Source: Ctenosaura bakeri
Taxonomy: Eukaryota > Chordata > Lepidosauria > Squamata > Iguanidae
DNA: 64,000 bases
Direction of reading: 5' to 3'
Assembly: GCA_948474755.1 (NCBI GenBank)
Contig: CAOLHI010001290.1
Location: 62,001-126,000 of the forward strand
Part shown: positions 44,934 through 58,360 of the stretch, piece after piece
Layout of the letters: each line of letters starts with the position of its first letter
Numbering within the stretch: position 1 is the first letter of the stretch
Translations under genes and position numbers: made by a program
The notes under the pieces: generated by a model
The model's database searches: none
Seen by the model: the letters and a program-made list of their open reading frames with translations, nothing else
What the model was told of the DNA's origin: nothing

Positions 44934-47900
44934 ATTAATGGCAATACAGTAGTTTGTACACTAATGTTCAAACTTTTAGGATGAGTAGTTCCTTCATCCT
45001 GTGAATGCTTCAAGGTACTCAACAAGATGTCCTAAAATGAATCTATGTCCTGGCTCACGTTGTGTCAGCAAAAGGGCCAATGAAAAGGATAGATTAAGAA
45101 ATATTTTCTCCTCCACTTGATATAGCATGAAATAGGGGGGAGAAAAGGGTTTGATCCTTGGCCGATACGGAACAGACTTGCACATCACATTTCTGTAAAT
45201 TTAGCTTACAGTGGTCCACAACTGAGAAGGGAAAGCCAGCACCTCTAAAATAAAACTAGTTAGAATGGAGACAATTAGCGTGAATGCAGAAAAGGAAAAA
45301 CATTTATCATTCTTGTGGCCACAATACATTGGAAGGGAACATAATTTTTTTCCAACTTGCAAATATAAAAAGAGAAATATGTAGCACAGACTGTGCAAAA
45401 AGCTCTTTCCCTAAAAAGTGAGTACAAACAGAGGCAAACATTATCTGAGTGCTCAGAGAAATCAAAAGAACATGGGGCCTTTCAGGTTGGAAGCTTGCTC
45501 TTATGCTCTTTCTGTTCAGCAAGAAATGCGTACTGGAACATTTACTGCCAGAGAACCAAGAGTGAATCTGAGTTGTTTTTTCTCCAGGCAGTAACTGACC
45601 TGATTGCTTAATATAGCTGCTTTTTTATTTATTTATTTAGAAAACTAATAAAGCATGGTGACCACCAGTGTGTTCTTTGCATCTAAACAACTAACATCTC
45701 TTGATTTCAGGACTCTTGGGCTCGTTCCTTCGGCCACACCCCCACCACAACTTCCCACAGCTGCTTTTCTCCCAGCCAGGATTCTGGCTTTTCCAATATT
45801 GGTTTCTCCAAATATAATTACTTTCTGATCTGCTTTTTGATTCACCAGTTCAGGTCTCTGGCAGCTCCAGAAAGAGGTTCAGGGAAGGTTGTGAGATTCT
45901 CCAGGTCTGAGTGAACTCTTGCCAAAGTGCCCTCTTCCTACACTGGTGACCTTGTGGATATGAGTTTACTTGGTGGCTGTCACAGCAGATGGCCATTTAT
46001 ATTTTCCAAAATGCTCCATAATAATTCTGTTTCAGGGCCTAGAGTAGGCTATAGCACTAGGGGGTGCCATAAGGGTACTGAGACTTGGCAGCCTCCCCAA
46101 AGATGGTGCATGCTGATGCCAGATCTGGGCTGAACTATTGGGAGAGCTCACCAGCAGAGCAATACTGGACTATATGCATTTGAATTGTACAAAATCCCTT
46201 CTTCATCCTCAGTATCTCCAGTTAAAAGAGACTATTGAAGGTAATATGAAAGACCCCTCTCAGGAATTTGTTCTTGGTTAGACACATGATCCAAGAGAGT
46301 AACCCGCTATAAGGTGTAAAGGCATGTTTTCAATGGTAATCTATTTCTGGGAGCCCAACTAAGGAGAATATAGCTGGAGGGAGTTCCAGTAGAAAAGTAA
46401 TGAGAATGATGAATTCTCTAACCTCGTCTGCTAGATTGTCCTTTGCAATATTAAACTAATGGCTGGGATTTTAACATGGGACTACACAGAAACCTCAGGA
46501 TTTTAATATGACATTCTCCTCCTGTTGCATCGTGGGCTATTGAGACTTTCCTTGTAACCACATCACAGTGTGGGAAGGTTTTATATAAGGTTGATATATC
46601 AAGCACAACATCTGAAATACTATGGATGTATGCAGTCCACATGCCATTTTGAAGTTAATGGCAAATCTCTCATTGATTTTAATAGTTCTCAATGATGCCC
46701 TTGGGCAATAGTTTTTTCCTAGTGTGGTAGTCTTAAATATGGGACAGATCATGTTATTTGTTTAGGATGTATTTTATTTGAAAGTGGTCTAATACATTTT
46801 ATTAATCTATAATAAAATAACTCATTTAAATTATTTATTACTTAATAAGATAAATTATCTGTCATATTTTGATATTTCATATGTTTGGAACCTTTAAGAA
46901 ATGCAATTTTTTGCTATAATTTTTTGCTATAATTCAAGAAGAAACTTAAATATTGTCAGACATCATGTACGGCTCATCTACAGTCAATGTTCACTTGTCA
47001 CTCATTACTTTTTCAATATTATTTTAAGCGTTCTGTTATAAACATAAGTCTGAATTATGTATACTGCATGTCATTTTCAGGCTAAATACAGAGTAGAAAA
47101 GCTACTTATTTTAGGATCACTTACATGCAAATATAACTTTTCATCTATACTACATTCCAAATAATGTTTAAAATCTAAAGGAAACAATGGGTGAGATCCA
47201 ATTGCTAGTCCCAAACACAGTAGGCCCACTCAATCAATGGAAATTGCATGAGTGTTGGCTTATCATTCAGCAAATGATTCAAAGTGTCTGTTCCAGTTGG
47301 GACTAGCTGTGTGTTTGTGTCAGATGCAGGGTTTCCAGATCTCAGAGTCTGACTCTGACTCTCCAATCTGGTGGGTCATCTCCAGGCAAGAGGAAATAAC
47401 TGAGCACAAATCTCCAATTCAGACAGTAGAACAGTAGCTTGCTATAATTTGGGAAGCTTAATTGACTTGTTGCTGCAACTTGCAAAGACTCTAGGAGGTC
47501 TGTGTGTTTATAGTATTTAGCTAGCTTCCTTCTCCCCTTCCAGTCACTGTGGTGCCAAGGCTCATCCTTTTTTTCTGTATCCACCTCCTACGTAGGTGGA
47601 TGTAGAAAAGCAGGCTAGATATAATGTTCTTTATCTTGTCTCCCTAAATAAGTGTGAAGGAATAATCTCTTCATTTCACCGGGGAATAGCCCTCTTAGTT
47701 AAGTTTACTGTCTTAATCTCTTTCCTTCTGTTCATAATGTGTGTGAGAGTGTATACTTCAATGACAAACTGTGAGCAACTGTGGTTGGTACTTAATGCAT
47801 ATCATTAAATGCATATCATTTAATGATATCATCAGGGGCCATCTCATGTATGAATGACTCCTCGAGAATAATAAAACAGCTTTGAAGTTCTGAAAAAAAA

Positions 47901-49054
47901 TCTAAGTTAAGTTTATTTACTGATAGTCTCAATCATTTATCTCTATGTGTAAAAGGAAAATTGGAATATGGTACTTAAAATACCTCTGCACGTGGCCTGA
48001 TGTGATATATTTTATTTGTAATATCCTGGTTTTTTTTAATGTTGTTCTATTGAGTATGGGGGGGGAAATGGCAGCTAAAGGAGTACAGCATCTGTAATGC
48101 TACTTATTTTAGAATAACATTATTTAAGCCCAATTATTACTGAAACACTTTTAAAACCAACATTGTAACTTTTTTTTATGATCCCAGTATATACTTTTGC
48201 CAGCAGTTGACTTGTTGGACCATCTGTATTGTTATGTAACTATTCTTAGCAAATGCAAGAACAAATAAAAGCTTGCTTTTCATCTCTATGCATGAGTCAA
48301 AAATAGCCAATATCAGGCAGCAGCCCAACAAAGCATTTTATCCAACCTAGGAAATTGTGCCAAAAACAATGTAACAGTAAGAATCAAGAAAGAAGGAGCC
48401 GAGGCTAGTATTCCTAATGTTTCTGTCCTTCACACTCCAAAATTGTGCTCTAATAAATATTGAGAGTATTGAAATTTATGTCATCTGTCTGTAAAACTAC
48501 TGTAATAAGGTTCACACTCAAGTCTAATTAGAAACAGTGAGAACACTTTCACTTTTCCCCAGAGGGAGTAATCTCATGAGTTCAGTTCCATTCACAGGAA
48601 ATCAGGATCCAAACCAAAATTAACTGCAGCTTTTTCAATAGCAAACAAATTAAATCCAGGCTTAATACTTGCCAGGATGTAACACCATTCCAAGACGCTT
48701 TTTTGGCAACATATGGAACTTTCTTATTTCTTGAGGAAGGAAAAACGGAGAGACTACTGTACCAAAGAGGGTCTGTATGAAACCATGTGCTTGCATATAT
48801 CTCCATATATTGGAGGGAATGGTGGTGGTGGTGATGATAGAATTGTTAATTGCATCTCTGAGGCTAAGAGTATGTGCCCCTGGATAATTTATAAGTGGAA
48901 AATTTCATATCATATAAATAAGTGGAAGACCACAAAACCAACATGTACTGATATATTTGACTCAGCAAATGCAGTATGGGCAGCTGTGTTGCCCATTTTA
49001 AAAAAATCAACATTTCTCCTGTGATAGAACCTTTACTGGGCCAATCGAAAGTTA
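44934..49054. other. ATP2B2 intron, unassigned
   Basis: Long AT-rich intron section with no exon I can support. A small AT palindrome cluster (TAATGCATATCATTAAATGC) lies at 47792-47832 and a tandem TTTTTTGCTATAA pair at 46908-46935. Confidence 0.45.
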
Positions 49055-49059
49055 GCTTT

Positions 49060-49673
49060 TGAGAGAAATAAAATAAATTTTAGTTTCTGCAGTATTATTA
49101 ACATGTATGTATTAGCTTATAAGTATGACACATTTTAGGTATGCTTACACATATATTTTGGTATATTTTATATTTAAGCTCCAGTAACACAATAAGTTTA
49201 AGAAGGAAGATTTTAGATAGAGGTGAAGCCCTCATTGAGGTGAACAGCTATTTGTTAAAAGGTTAACATGCTTTTTAAATAAACAGATTTTTAGAACTGG
49301 CAGCTGAGCAGAAAGAGGACCTCCCAGGGCCTTGAATTTCCAGGAGCGAGGAACCAGACAGATAAAAGATGAAGTGTTCTCCCATCTTGGGAGGCACCCA
49401 CAAGTCTGAAGGACAAGGCTGTAAGGAGTAAAAGATAGTAGATAACAAAAAAAGTTGGCATCGTTTAGTAAAGGGGCAGCTGTAACTTTTGGGTCCTGTC
49501 CAAGGGGAGGGGTACTTGCATCGGGGATAAAATGTGTGCTATTTCGTGGGGGGGTGTCCTTCTCCCTGGGAGCACCCGCTTCTGCAGAAACGTATCATTT
49601 TAAAATAAACATTTGATGCTTTAGCTGATCCTGTGTTAAATTGTTTTATGAGTCTTATCAGCTATTTCTTACA
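49060..49673 (+). repeat. Candidate solo LTR of an endogenous retroelement
   Basis: The 614-bp segment starts TGAGAGAAAT and ends ATTTCTTACA, an imperfect inverted pair with TG...CA ends. GCTTT flanks it on both sides (49055-49059 and 49674-49678). Near the 3' end GATAAAAT, a GCACCCGCTTCTGCAG block and AATAAA (49604-49609) resemble a TATA-R-polyA layout. No internal coding or partner LTR is present. Age and family are unknown. Confidence 0.5.
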
Positions 49674-51885
49674 GCTTTCAAATACATTTTATAAATAAAT
49701 GAGTGTCCTCTGTAACAGAAGTTCAGAAGGACTTAATTTGATCAAGTTTGGAGAATACAGTTCATTGGGACATGACTACACATTGAACACCAGTGCTCTC
49801 ACAGGTCTTGCGGGACCTTTATTTATACTTTTGTCATTTTCTGTGGATCACCAATTATACTGCATGTATTATATTTACAGTACTAATGTATTTATACTCA
49901 TCGATTATTGTTGCATATTAACATAAAGTTTACTAGTCCTATATGTGTATTTGTTAATTTTTTTCATACAATTCAGTACGTATTTTCATAGCTTTAGTTT
50001 CAAGTTTTTCTAGTTTATAGAGATGGCAATATGACATACAGGGAAAATAAGATGATGGTGGTGTGGTCCCAGCAGTATCCACATTCTGCTTTGGATATTA
50101 TAAGAAGCGTGTGCAGATGAAAAGTGGATGTAAGCTCTGTGGGAGCAAAGGCAGTAGAACTGGGAACAGATTTTTCCATCTGAAGTTACAGAGCACCTCC
50201 CTCTGAGAACTGTTTTTCCATCTCTCCCATTTGAAGCCACTATGACAAAAAAAAAACTGCATTCAGTCTCTTGGGAAAGCCTCTGCATTTTCAGATATGG
50301 AGACAACTTTATGCCAGTGCCACTGAAAGAGTTGGTCAGAGGAACCATCAGCTACCAATCTACAGAGAATTTTTAAGAAGGAAAGGAACAACTGTAGCCA
50401 ATCAGCACAAAATGTGGTGCCAGTACCTGGCATATCAGGAAACAAAAACTGTCAGTTAGACAACTCAAGAAGTGCTTCAATACATTTCAGACGGCCCAGC
50501 AAACATTTCACCACAAGATAGATTTGGAACCTTTTCTTTTATGTAATCAGCATGATCTGTTCTGATTAGCAGCAGTTGCCCACCATCTAGAGAGTTTCTG
50601 AATCTACACTTTCCCCCTTTTTACATAATCTTGAGATGCTACTGGCCACACCCAGGACTTTCTACATATAATGTTACATATTCTATCACTGATCCACTTC
50701 CCACTCCCCTAATGGCTTCCTAGGACTGGCAATAGAGTGCATGGGGAGAGCCAGTGACTTGAACTGCCAGATCCTGAAGCAAAGCAGACAAGGGTCTTAC
50801 TGTTTTCTCTCTTAAAAACTCAAACTGAAAAGAATGGGCTGAAACATAAAAGCCCTGATACGTTTAGCCTGTCCCATTTGGCACTCCAAAATATGTTGCA
50901 GCCAAAACATTATTTCTAATGAGAATACAATCACCACAAACACGAGTAGTGTGAAAGCACAGATGGCAAGCACTGATCAACCAGGAGATGCAACTGTGAT
51001 AGTTAACATTAGGAGCCAAAGCTGTGCTGGAATTCAAGAATGCTCCATTTTAAAACTGAGAACAATACTAAGAAAGAACAGTCTGGAGCAGTTCAGTACA
51101 GTACACACAACTTTGAGGGCCCAATGACTTTCAAAGAAGGTGTAGTCTACAGGTGTAGTCTCAAAGCCCCAGGATATCCACCCAAGACCATTCTGCCAAC
51201 ATTTTTCTTTTAAAAATTTCAGGTGAAAAATCACACCAAAATTGCTCCATAACCCACAAATCTATATCACACCATGTCAGTTAGTTAGATTTTGCCCCGC
51301 TGCTGCCCAAAGCAAGAAAAATGTCCAAAAACTCACTTAAAAGGAACTAGGAAGTATGTATGTGTTTAAATCAGTTTCAGACAGGGATTTTCAACAGGCA
51401 TCAGGAGTTTAAGAATTACAACAAGACAACTCCATACTCTCCAATATTTAACAGAAGAAAGCTGGGACACAAGGTAAAGCAATCTCAGAATGTGGTCAGA
51501 TGGCAAAAGTCATTAATAAAGAACACACAGGCTAGGAGATGCTGCAGCAGTTTGCTTTTGTCTGATCCTACTGGGAAGAGCAAGCTTCAGCTGACTCTTC
51601 TCTTCTCATGCTGAACTGACTGAGTGCAAACTGCTTTTGCACTTTGAACTGCCTGCTACTATTGAAGTAAGCTGATAACAAAGGGGGAAAGTGAGGGCAA
51701 GGGAGAAAAATGGGACATTTTAAAAGCAGCTGAAAAACAGATTAATCAAGACTCTACCTATCAAACCAGGACAGTGAGAGGGCATGCAGATCACCTGCAA
51801 TAGAAATGGAATCTTCTGTTGAGAGAGGCTGAGGAAGCAGGGATTTTCAACAGCAGTCAGTTCATGGAAGGAACCCTGGTGGCGC

Positions 51886-52130
51886 AGGGAAGGAGCCCTG
51901 GTGGCGCAGTGGTTAAATGCCAGTACTGCAAGCCACAAGCCACAAGGTTGTGAGTTTGATCCTGCCGGGCTCCAAGGTTGACTCAGCCTTCTTCCGCAGG
52001 TCGGTAAAATGAGTACCCAGCCTGTTGGGGGCATGTACAGAAATACATGCTATTTGTAAGTTGTTCGCCGCCTCGATCCATATGGAGAGGCGGGATACAA
52101 ATAAATAAATAAATAAATAAAAATAAATTT
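51886..52130 (+). mobile_element. tRNA-derived SINE with duplicated head
   Basis: The head GAGCCCTGGTGGCGCAGTGG has an A-box-like TGGCGCAGTGGTTAAA, and GGTTGTGAGTTTGATCCTGC is the B-box. The body has GACTCAGCCTTCTTCCGCAG, TCGGTAAAATGAGTACCCAG and ends GGCGGGATAC plus AAATAAAT units. The first 16 bases of the head (CCCTGGTGGCGCAGGG) are repeated just before it, at 51886-51900. This is a typical squamate SINE body. Confidence 0.85.
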
Positions 52131-52551
52131 AATTTCTGTTTGATTATTCTGTAATACCCTCTATGCTAACAGCAAATACACTATGTCAAATGAGTCCAGC
52201 ACAGTGCAAAATGCCAAACTTTACAATTAGGCCCTAACAATCTGTGCTCTGCTAGGCTGGCTCAATGTTTTTGTGTAGAATACTCTTTATGAAAAACAAA
52301 AGACAAACAAAATTAAAAAGAACTTAACTTTTTAATCTCAGGAAGGGAGAAAAGAAGTCTTGCAGCTACTGAAAAAAAATTAACAGGGTGTCCAGGCATG
52401 TCAAGCCACACTTTTTCATCAAGGGAGGGGGGAGGCTATGATTATTTTTGACATTTCTGCTTGAAAGAGAAGCCAAGAAGACCTTGGCCTGCCTCTTGCA
52501 CACCAGACAAGGCAGCCAATCCTCAGGAATCTCCAACTATACTTGTGAGTT

Positions 52552-52778
52552 AGGTCTATGTCACACGATACGATTAGGTAGCACTCATCCTCAGCACTTC
52601 ATTACTACTTTAACTGTCATGCAAGCATTCTAGGAATCCTGGAATTTGAAGTGTGCTCAAGCAGCAGAGCTCTCAGGCACAGAATTCTAAGTACCTCACA
52701 AAACTAAAAATCCCAAGATTCTATAGGTTGGAACTATAACCATTAAAGTCATATAATTGCACAGTGTGAAAGAAGCCT
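52552..52778. mobile_element. hAT-like foldback MITE (copy D)
   Basis: The left part, AGGTCTATGTCACACGATAC, and the right part, TATAATTGCACAGTGTGAAA, are inverted relatives. The centre has GGAATCCTGGAATTTGAAGT and AGAATTCTAAGTACC. It is the most diverged of the four copies. Confidence 0.55.
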
Positions 52779-54348
52779 CAAAAAACATATTAGGGTGAAA
52801 GGCAATGTGGCTAAACTCCCAACTGATGCCTAGGAGGTTTTAGAAATGGTCAAAGAAAGCACAAAACCTTGTGGATAGGAGCAGATTAGTACTGGCAGCA
52901 GGGCTGTGCAACATCTACTCACCAAATATGCACAAACTTTTCTAGGAATAATGTGTCTTGCCACACACCAGATACAGGGGTCATACTGGTCCAGAAGAGC
53001 ACTCTGAGGGATTGTGCCCTCAAATAATAATATTCTTATGAGAAAGATTTTAGGAACATACTGATTTTTTAAAATCATCATTCCATCCTTTATAACATTA
53101 CTGTATACAGGACTAATTAAAAAAAAGAAGCCATAGAATTCAACGGGAGCTATTTGTAGATACTTATGTACAGGATTTTAGCCAGGCTTAGCAATTCTAC
53201 CTTGCATTGTCAGATGAGGGAAGGAAGGAGGGGCAGGACCACTGGTGGAACAACCAACGTAACATGTATCCTGCCATTTCCCTTCCTGGTGAATGAGACA
53301 GTGCTTCCCACTGAATGCAGTGGGAGGGAATTAATTACAGCCTCTAGGGACAGCACACACAGGAGAAATGAAAGTGTGTAGGATGTGATGTTTCCACACC
53401 CACCTCATTCCACCCCATTCCACTGGCAGGAAAAAAAAAAATACAACAGCAAAGCTTACTGCAGGAAGGTCAAGTGACTTCTAATAGCGTAAGTATTATA
53501 CTGCTAGGACGTTTCCATCTCTGTTTGCATAGCTGGTTTACACTAGGAGAATTGTTCATTTCGTCCACAGTGTGGAGTAATTTAATGTTTAAAAGTTCAA
53601 TAATTAAGAACCAGTGCCCATAAAAGAGAAATTGTCCCATTTCCTATTTGAACTCAGAAAATTCATAGCAAAATATATCTAAAGAAAATACAGTATTTGG
53701 GGGAAAAAATTCTTTTCTTTTTTTTTTAAAAAAAATCCTTTAGTATATTTAGTATACAAATGTCCCATGACTTCACATGAGTGGTACCCCACTGGACTGA
53801 GGCTCTCTTATGGTTTAACTTAAGCCAGGAATGGATCTTCACATTTATAACACAAAAGTTACATTTAATTAAACAGAAGATCAGAGTTCTCTGGATCAAT
53901 CTAACGATTCAAAATCAGACACAGTTTCTCGCTTCGTTAAATATCCAAGCAGCTAAAGGATAACACGTCTAACAGCCACAGAATAATCAGAAAAATAGGA
54001 ATAATAATTATCCTAAGTCATGGTACTGTCAAATAACTTCATTTTGCAGTGCACTAAGTGGATCAACAGAGGTGAAACACAAATAATTGAAGGAGAACTA
54101 TTTGGAGAATAAGACATGTAAATTGAAGATTTAATAGAAGACTTTGGATCAACAAAGCAGAACACTTAATGAAAGTTCACCCAAACATTATAAGTTTTTT
54201 TAGTTAGTTTGCCAATCAAGAAATAACCTGGAAGTAACTAGAACAGCTTCAAACTCCATATTTTAAATGGCAAAATATGGATGGAAAATCCAGGGGATAG
54301 GTGGGTAGAAAAAGAATATTTCCAAATCCTTAACTAATTTAAAATTCA

Positions 54349-55882
<1,534 letters not shown>

Positions 55883-56644
55883 TTAAAAATCAACACCCAG
55901 ATTTTTATCAAGACTTTGAATTTTTAAACACAATATTAATCATACATCAAATGGAACCAAGACAGAAGAGAATCAAGTATTCATACATGAAGAACAAAGA
56001 AGCTAGTGACTCTTGTTTTTTTGCTGGAATTGACAAACATTGCCACCGCTTCAGAATGGATTAGATGTATGAAATGATATGCATACCTGCACCGCATACT
56101 GGTAAGAGTTGGACAAGTGTCCCAGAATGATATAGAAAAATTTGAAAAACAGTAAAGTAATTAACATTTAAAAATGGAAGCTTTCATCACTCACATTTGT
56201 GTATTATTCCTGTATTGTGTAAATCAAGGCTAGTGAAACAGAGAGTGTCTTGCACTAGACGTAGACCAATCTAGCCCTGCCCCAAGATCTCCATGGCCAC
56301 AGAATTCCTATCAATGGTATAAACTGTTCTGTTAACTTGATTAAAATAGGCCAATATCAAATCCTGTCATTTCACGTGTGGCACTGGCTTCTGGGATGTG
56401 GTATTCCTTTCTGCCTCTTGCTGCACCTCTGTCAAAACTAAATCCCTCAAAATTTCAGCCAAAAGGCAAGAAACTCTCTAGGGCAGGTTTTTTTCACTGG
56501 AGATTGCTGGAACGGAAGAGAATGGTCTATGTTACAAACACCATATTTGACTTAAAGCTATAAGCTGAAATTGACAGAAGGTGAAAGGAAATACAAATTA
56601 CTAACAATCTACTTTTAATATTTATTTATTATTTATTAAAATAT

Positions 56645-56885
56645 TTGTGTGTGTATGTACATGTGTGCATGTACTTTCAAGTTGTCTGTTGACTTATGGC
56701 AACCCCATGAATTTCATAGGGTGTTCTTAGGCAAAGAATCCTCAGAGGCAGTTTGCCAGTTCATTTCTCTGAAATATACCATACAGTATCTGGTATTTGT
56801 TGACAGTCTCCCATGCAAGTATCAACCATAGCTGACCCTGTTTAGCTTCCAAGATCAGATGGGATCTGATGCCTTTTGGGTACCT
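56645..56885 (-). mobile_element. 5S rRNA-derived SINE with BovB-like tail (copy 2)
   Basis: On the minus strand the head reads ATCTGATCTTGGAAGCTAAA, then GGGTCAGCTATGGTTGATAC and TTGCATGGGAGACTGTC, following 5S rRNA more closely than copy 1. The tail has GCCATAAGTCAACAGACAAC followed by TTGAAAGTACATG and GT/AC repeats. No clean target duplication was found. Confidence 0.85.
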
Positions 56886-57039
56886 CACCCTATATCATGG
56901 TTTCTCAGGACGACATATAATAAAATCACTGTTAACTAACTTGAGACAATTGACATAATGTAAACAGACTAAGTGCCTACTAAAAAAGTCAACAAATTAA
57001 AAACAAGACAATTCAAAACCAATTAAATTAGTCAGTTTA

Positions 57040-58360
57040 AAACCATGTGCAAATTTGGACAGAATCAGTTAGGTCTCATAGGCCTCAGTTAAAAACCATG
57101 GTTTTACATGGCATTGAAGTTATACCAATATTGGTGGCAATCAGACCATTAAAGGGAAGGTATTCCATAGTCATGATGCCAAAGACCCCACTCGTGAATG
57201 ACAGGGGAGGGCCCCTGTAGCAGACTTCAGTTCTCAGGCAAGTGTATACAATGAGAGGCACTCTTTCACTTACTGGGATCACAGGCCATTTAGGGATTTG
57301 AATATCACCGAGAGCACTTTGAATTCAGGCCAGAATTGGCAGCCAGTGCAATTGTTTTCCAACTAGTGTAATGTAGTTTCTATATTGATCAACAATATAG
57401 CTGTTGCATTTTGTGCTAATTTAGCTTCCAGTACATATCCAAGCATAGCCACACACAGATCACGCTGTTGTTACTGGCATATTGACTTCTGTGGCCAAGT
57501 TATCTGTTGTCCAGGTAAGACTGCAGCTGGAGAACCAGGTGAAGGTGACCTCAAGAACTCTGAGCCATGGAATCCAGCTGTGGATGGATTCTGTAATACC
57601 AAGCTATATATCTGCATGTTCATGCAACGCCATCTAGGGCAGGTAACATACCTAATTCCCAGACCCGAGCAATACCAATCAACAGAGCCTCCATCTTACT
57701 GGGACTGTTTCAGTTTTCTGCCCCTCAATCAGCCCATTAAATAGCATCAGGCAATGGTACAGCACACTGATGGAATTCAGGCTACTAACAACCTCACCTA
57801 TTGGCTTCACATAAATGAAGAACAGCTTAGGTGACTGAACAAGAATATCTCAAGGCTACACTCCAGAACTTCCTCTGAAGGTTGGAATGATACCACTGTA
57901 ATACAGAGGTTCATATCCTACTCTCAGACTCTATCCAGTCAGTGGTATCAAAAGCTGTCAAGAAATCCAGCAGGATCAGCAAGATAGCTTTGTTGTTCGC
58001 TGAGAACAGGTCATCAATCAGAGCAATCAAAGCTCTTTTGGTACTTCACCCTGCCCTGAAACCAGACTGAAATGGGTCCAGATAGGGTTTCCTCCGATAT
58101 ATGTCTACCAACCACATGCAGGAGTACTATGCTCCCAAAGGGGATATTAACAATAGGAGTGTAGTACTCACATAACTTTTGGTTCAGGGAGGTCCTCTTC
58201 GAGACAGGGTGTACTACATCTTCCTTCAAATCAGAAGGTACCTCCTTCTGACATTATGAGGCATTCACAACCCCCAGGATCTACCAGAACTATGCACCTC
58301 TGCTTGGTCTTAGCAAGCATTCAAGTATCCAGCCACTTATTCAGCATTTTGAACAGCAGG
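57040..58360 (-). mobile_element. L2-type LINE, RT and 3' region
   Basis: Minus-strand reading, with many stops, follows L2 RT: the region around 57950-58090 holds the complement of GACCTGTTCTC-GC-AACAA and of CCTGAAACCAGACTGAAATG (L2: PFQSGFRPG). From 57040 to 57330 it follows the segment after the RT (the complement of TTTAGGGATTTGAATATCAC). It is an old copy in the 5' intron of this window. Confidence 0.75.
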
